A stretch of 56,510 nt of DNA from Candidatus Sericytochromatia bacterium (lineage in GTDB: Bacteria; Cyanobacteriota; Sericytochromatia; UBA7694; JACMQJ01). The stretch's first letter is position 1. The number at the start of each line of letters is the position of its first letter. Both the position numbers and the translations under genes were made by a program. The stretch covers positions 1-56,510 of the forward strand of contig BPII01000015.1 of the NCBI GenBank assembly GCA_026004035.1. The letters run 5' to 3'. Positions 56,136-56,510 of the stretch are shown here, piece by piece. The notes under the pieces are model-generated. The model did no database searches, was not told the origin of the DNA, and saw only the letters and a list, made by a program, of their open reading frames with translations.

Positions 56136-56510
56136 ATGAAAGAAATTTATTTAGTTGATGGTGTAAGAACACCTATAGGAAGGTTTGGTGGAAGTTTAAA
56201 AAATATACCAGCATCTGAGTTAGGACTTATAACAACAAAAGAGATATTAAAAAGAAATAATATCGATCCTCAAGATATTGATAGTTTAATAATGGGAAAT
56301 GTTTTGTCAGTTGGTGATGTTCATAATCCAGCTAGATATATATCTATAAAATTAGAAATGAAAGACGATTGTACAGCATACACAGTAAATAGATTATGTG
56401 GGTCAGGTATGCAAGCTATTATCTCATCTATTATGGAGATGCAATTAGGTAACTCATCTTTAGCTATTGCTTGTGGTGCTGAAAATATGAGTAGGATGCC
56501 ATATACTTTG
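56136..56510 (+). CDS. Acetyl-CoA acetyltransferase (thiolase), N-terminal part
   Basis: The first 125 codons of a thiolase, running off the window edge. It begins MKEIYLVDGVRTPIGRFGGS and includes NRLCGSGMQAI with the nucleophilic cysteine, then IACGAENMSRMPY. It would condense two acetyl-CoA to acetoacetyl-CoA or work in reverse in fatty-acid breakdown. The family is about 390 residues. Confidence 0.92.
   Translation, partial: MKEIYLVDGVRTPIGRFGGSLKNIPASELGLITTKEILKRNNIDPQDIDSLIMGNVLSVGDVHNPARYISIKLEMKDDCTAYTVNRLCGSGMQAIISSIMEMQLGNSSLAIACGAENMSRMPYTL

Overview
The window is a very AT-rich bacterial chromosome segment (roughly a quarter G+C by eye) with mostly intact, tightly packed genes and a few repeat-laden gaps. 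An outer membrane is indicated by an MlaE-type lipid transporter permease, a YjbH-like beta-barrel and several lipoproteins. There is a type IV pilus ATPase, a TadB-like protein, a FliK-like protein and a hook/rod-type flagellar protein. Adjacent dapA and RNase J genes are an arrangement I know from cyanobacteria. Together with HrcA/CIRCE control of groESL and several Ser/Thr kinases, this makes a non-photosynthetic relative of Cyanobacteriota (Melainabacteria/Vampirovibrionia type) my best guess. No 16S rRNA gene is present, so the placement is an inference.

Layout. 1-3.1 kb: queA (partial), an ABC-2 permease, a FabG-like reductase and a broken metallo-beta-lactamase-fold gene. 3.5-9.3 kb: a signalling/surface module of response regulator, PilT-like ATPase, Ser/Thr kinase with a long coiled C-terminus, and YjbH-like barrel protein; the first two genes carry +1 frameshifts. 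9.4-12.1 kb: dapA, rnj and convergent rpsU. 12.2-14.2 kb: FNR-like oxidoreductase, YtkA-like secreted protein and an RNase Z-like hydrolase. 14.6-17.2 kb: groL and groS behind two CIRCE operators, then tRNA-Leu(UAG) and rpsT. 17.2-26.4 kb: a minus-strand run of seven close-set genes (trmFO, SHOCT protein, methylmalonyl-CoA epimerase, sucC, PrkA kinase, GYF-domain Ser/Thr kinase with one frameshift, FliK-like protein). 26.4-30.8 kb: a secreted DUF4855-like protein, then an accessory stretch of repeats, a TnpB remnant and two lineage-specific small genes. 30.8-38.5 kb: BtuF-like binding protein, small lipoprotein, LEA2 protein, Fe-S/zinc cluster protein, calcium P-type ATPase, beta-hydroxyacid dehydrogenase, a possible axial protein and a TPR protein. 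38.8-44.7 kb: metallophosphoesterase, rpiB, KorA-like fragment, AMMECR1 protein, rsmD, tadB-like gene and a Wzx-type flippase. 44.9-50.7 kb: a single 1944-codon gene for a hook-like protein with a huge insertion. 50.7-56.5 kb: AttH/CrtC-like lipoprotein, mlaE, pssA, psd, purA and the start of a thiolase gene.

How the genes fit together. sucC, methylmalonyl-CoA epimerase and the BtuF-like B12-binding protein fit a B12-dependent methylmalonyl-CoA/succinate route. pssA and psd make phosphatidylethanolamine and mlaE moves phospholipid between membranes. Two protein-kinase clusters sit beside surface-appendage genes, which suggests phosphorylation control of motility or adhesion.

The most unusual items are the giant hook-like protein carrying adhesin-like domains, five copies of a ~185-bp MITE-like element, two further repeat families often joined to that element, an IS200/IS605 TnpB scar with its guide-RNA-like hairpin, and a set of apparent frameshifts that all have +1 polarity, mostly concentrated in 2.8-5.4 kb.
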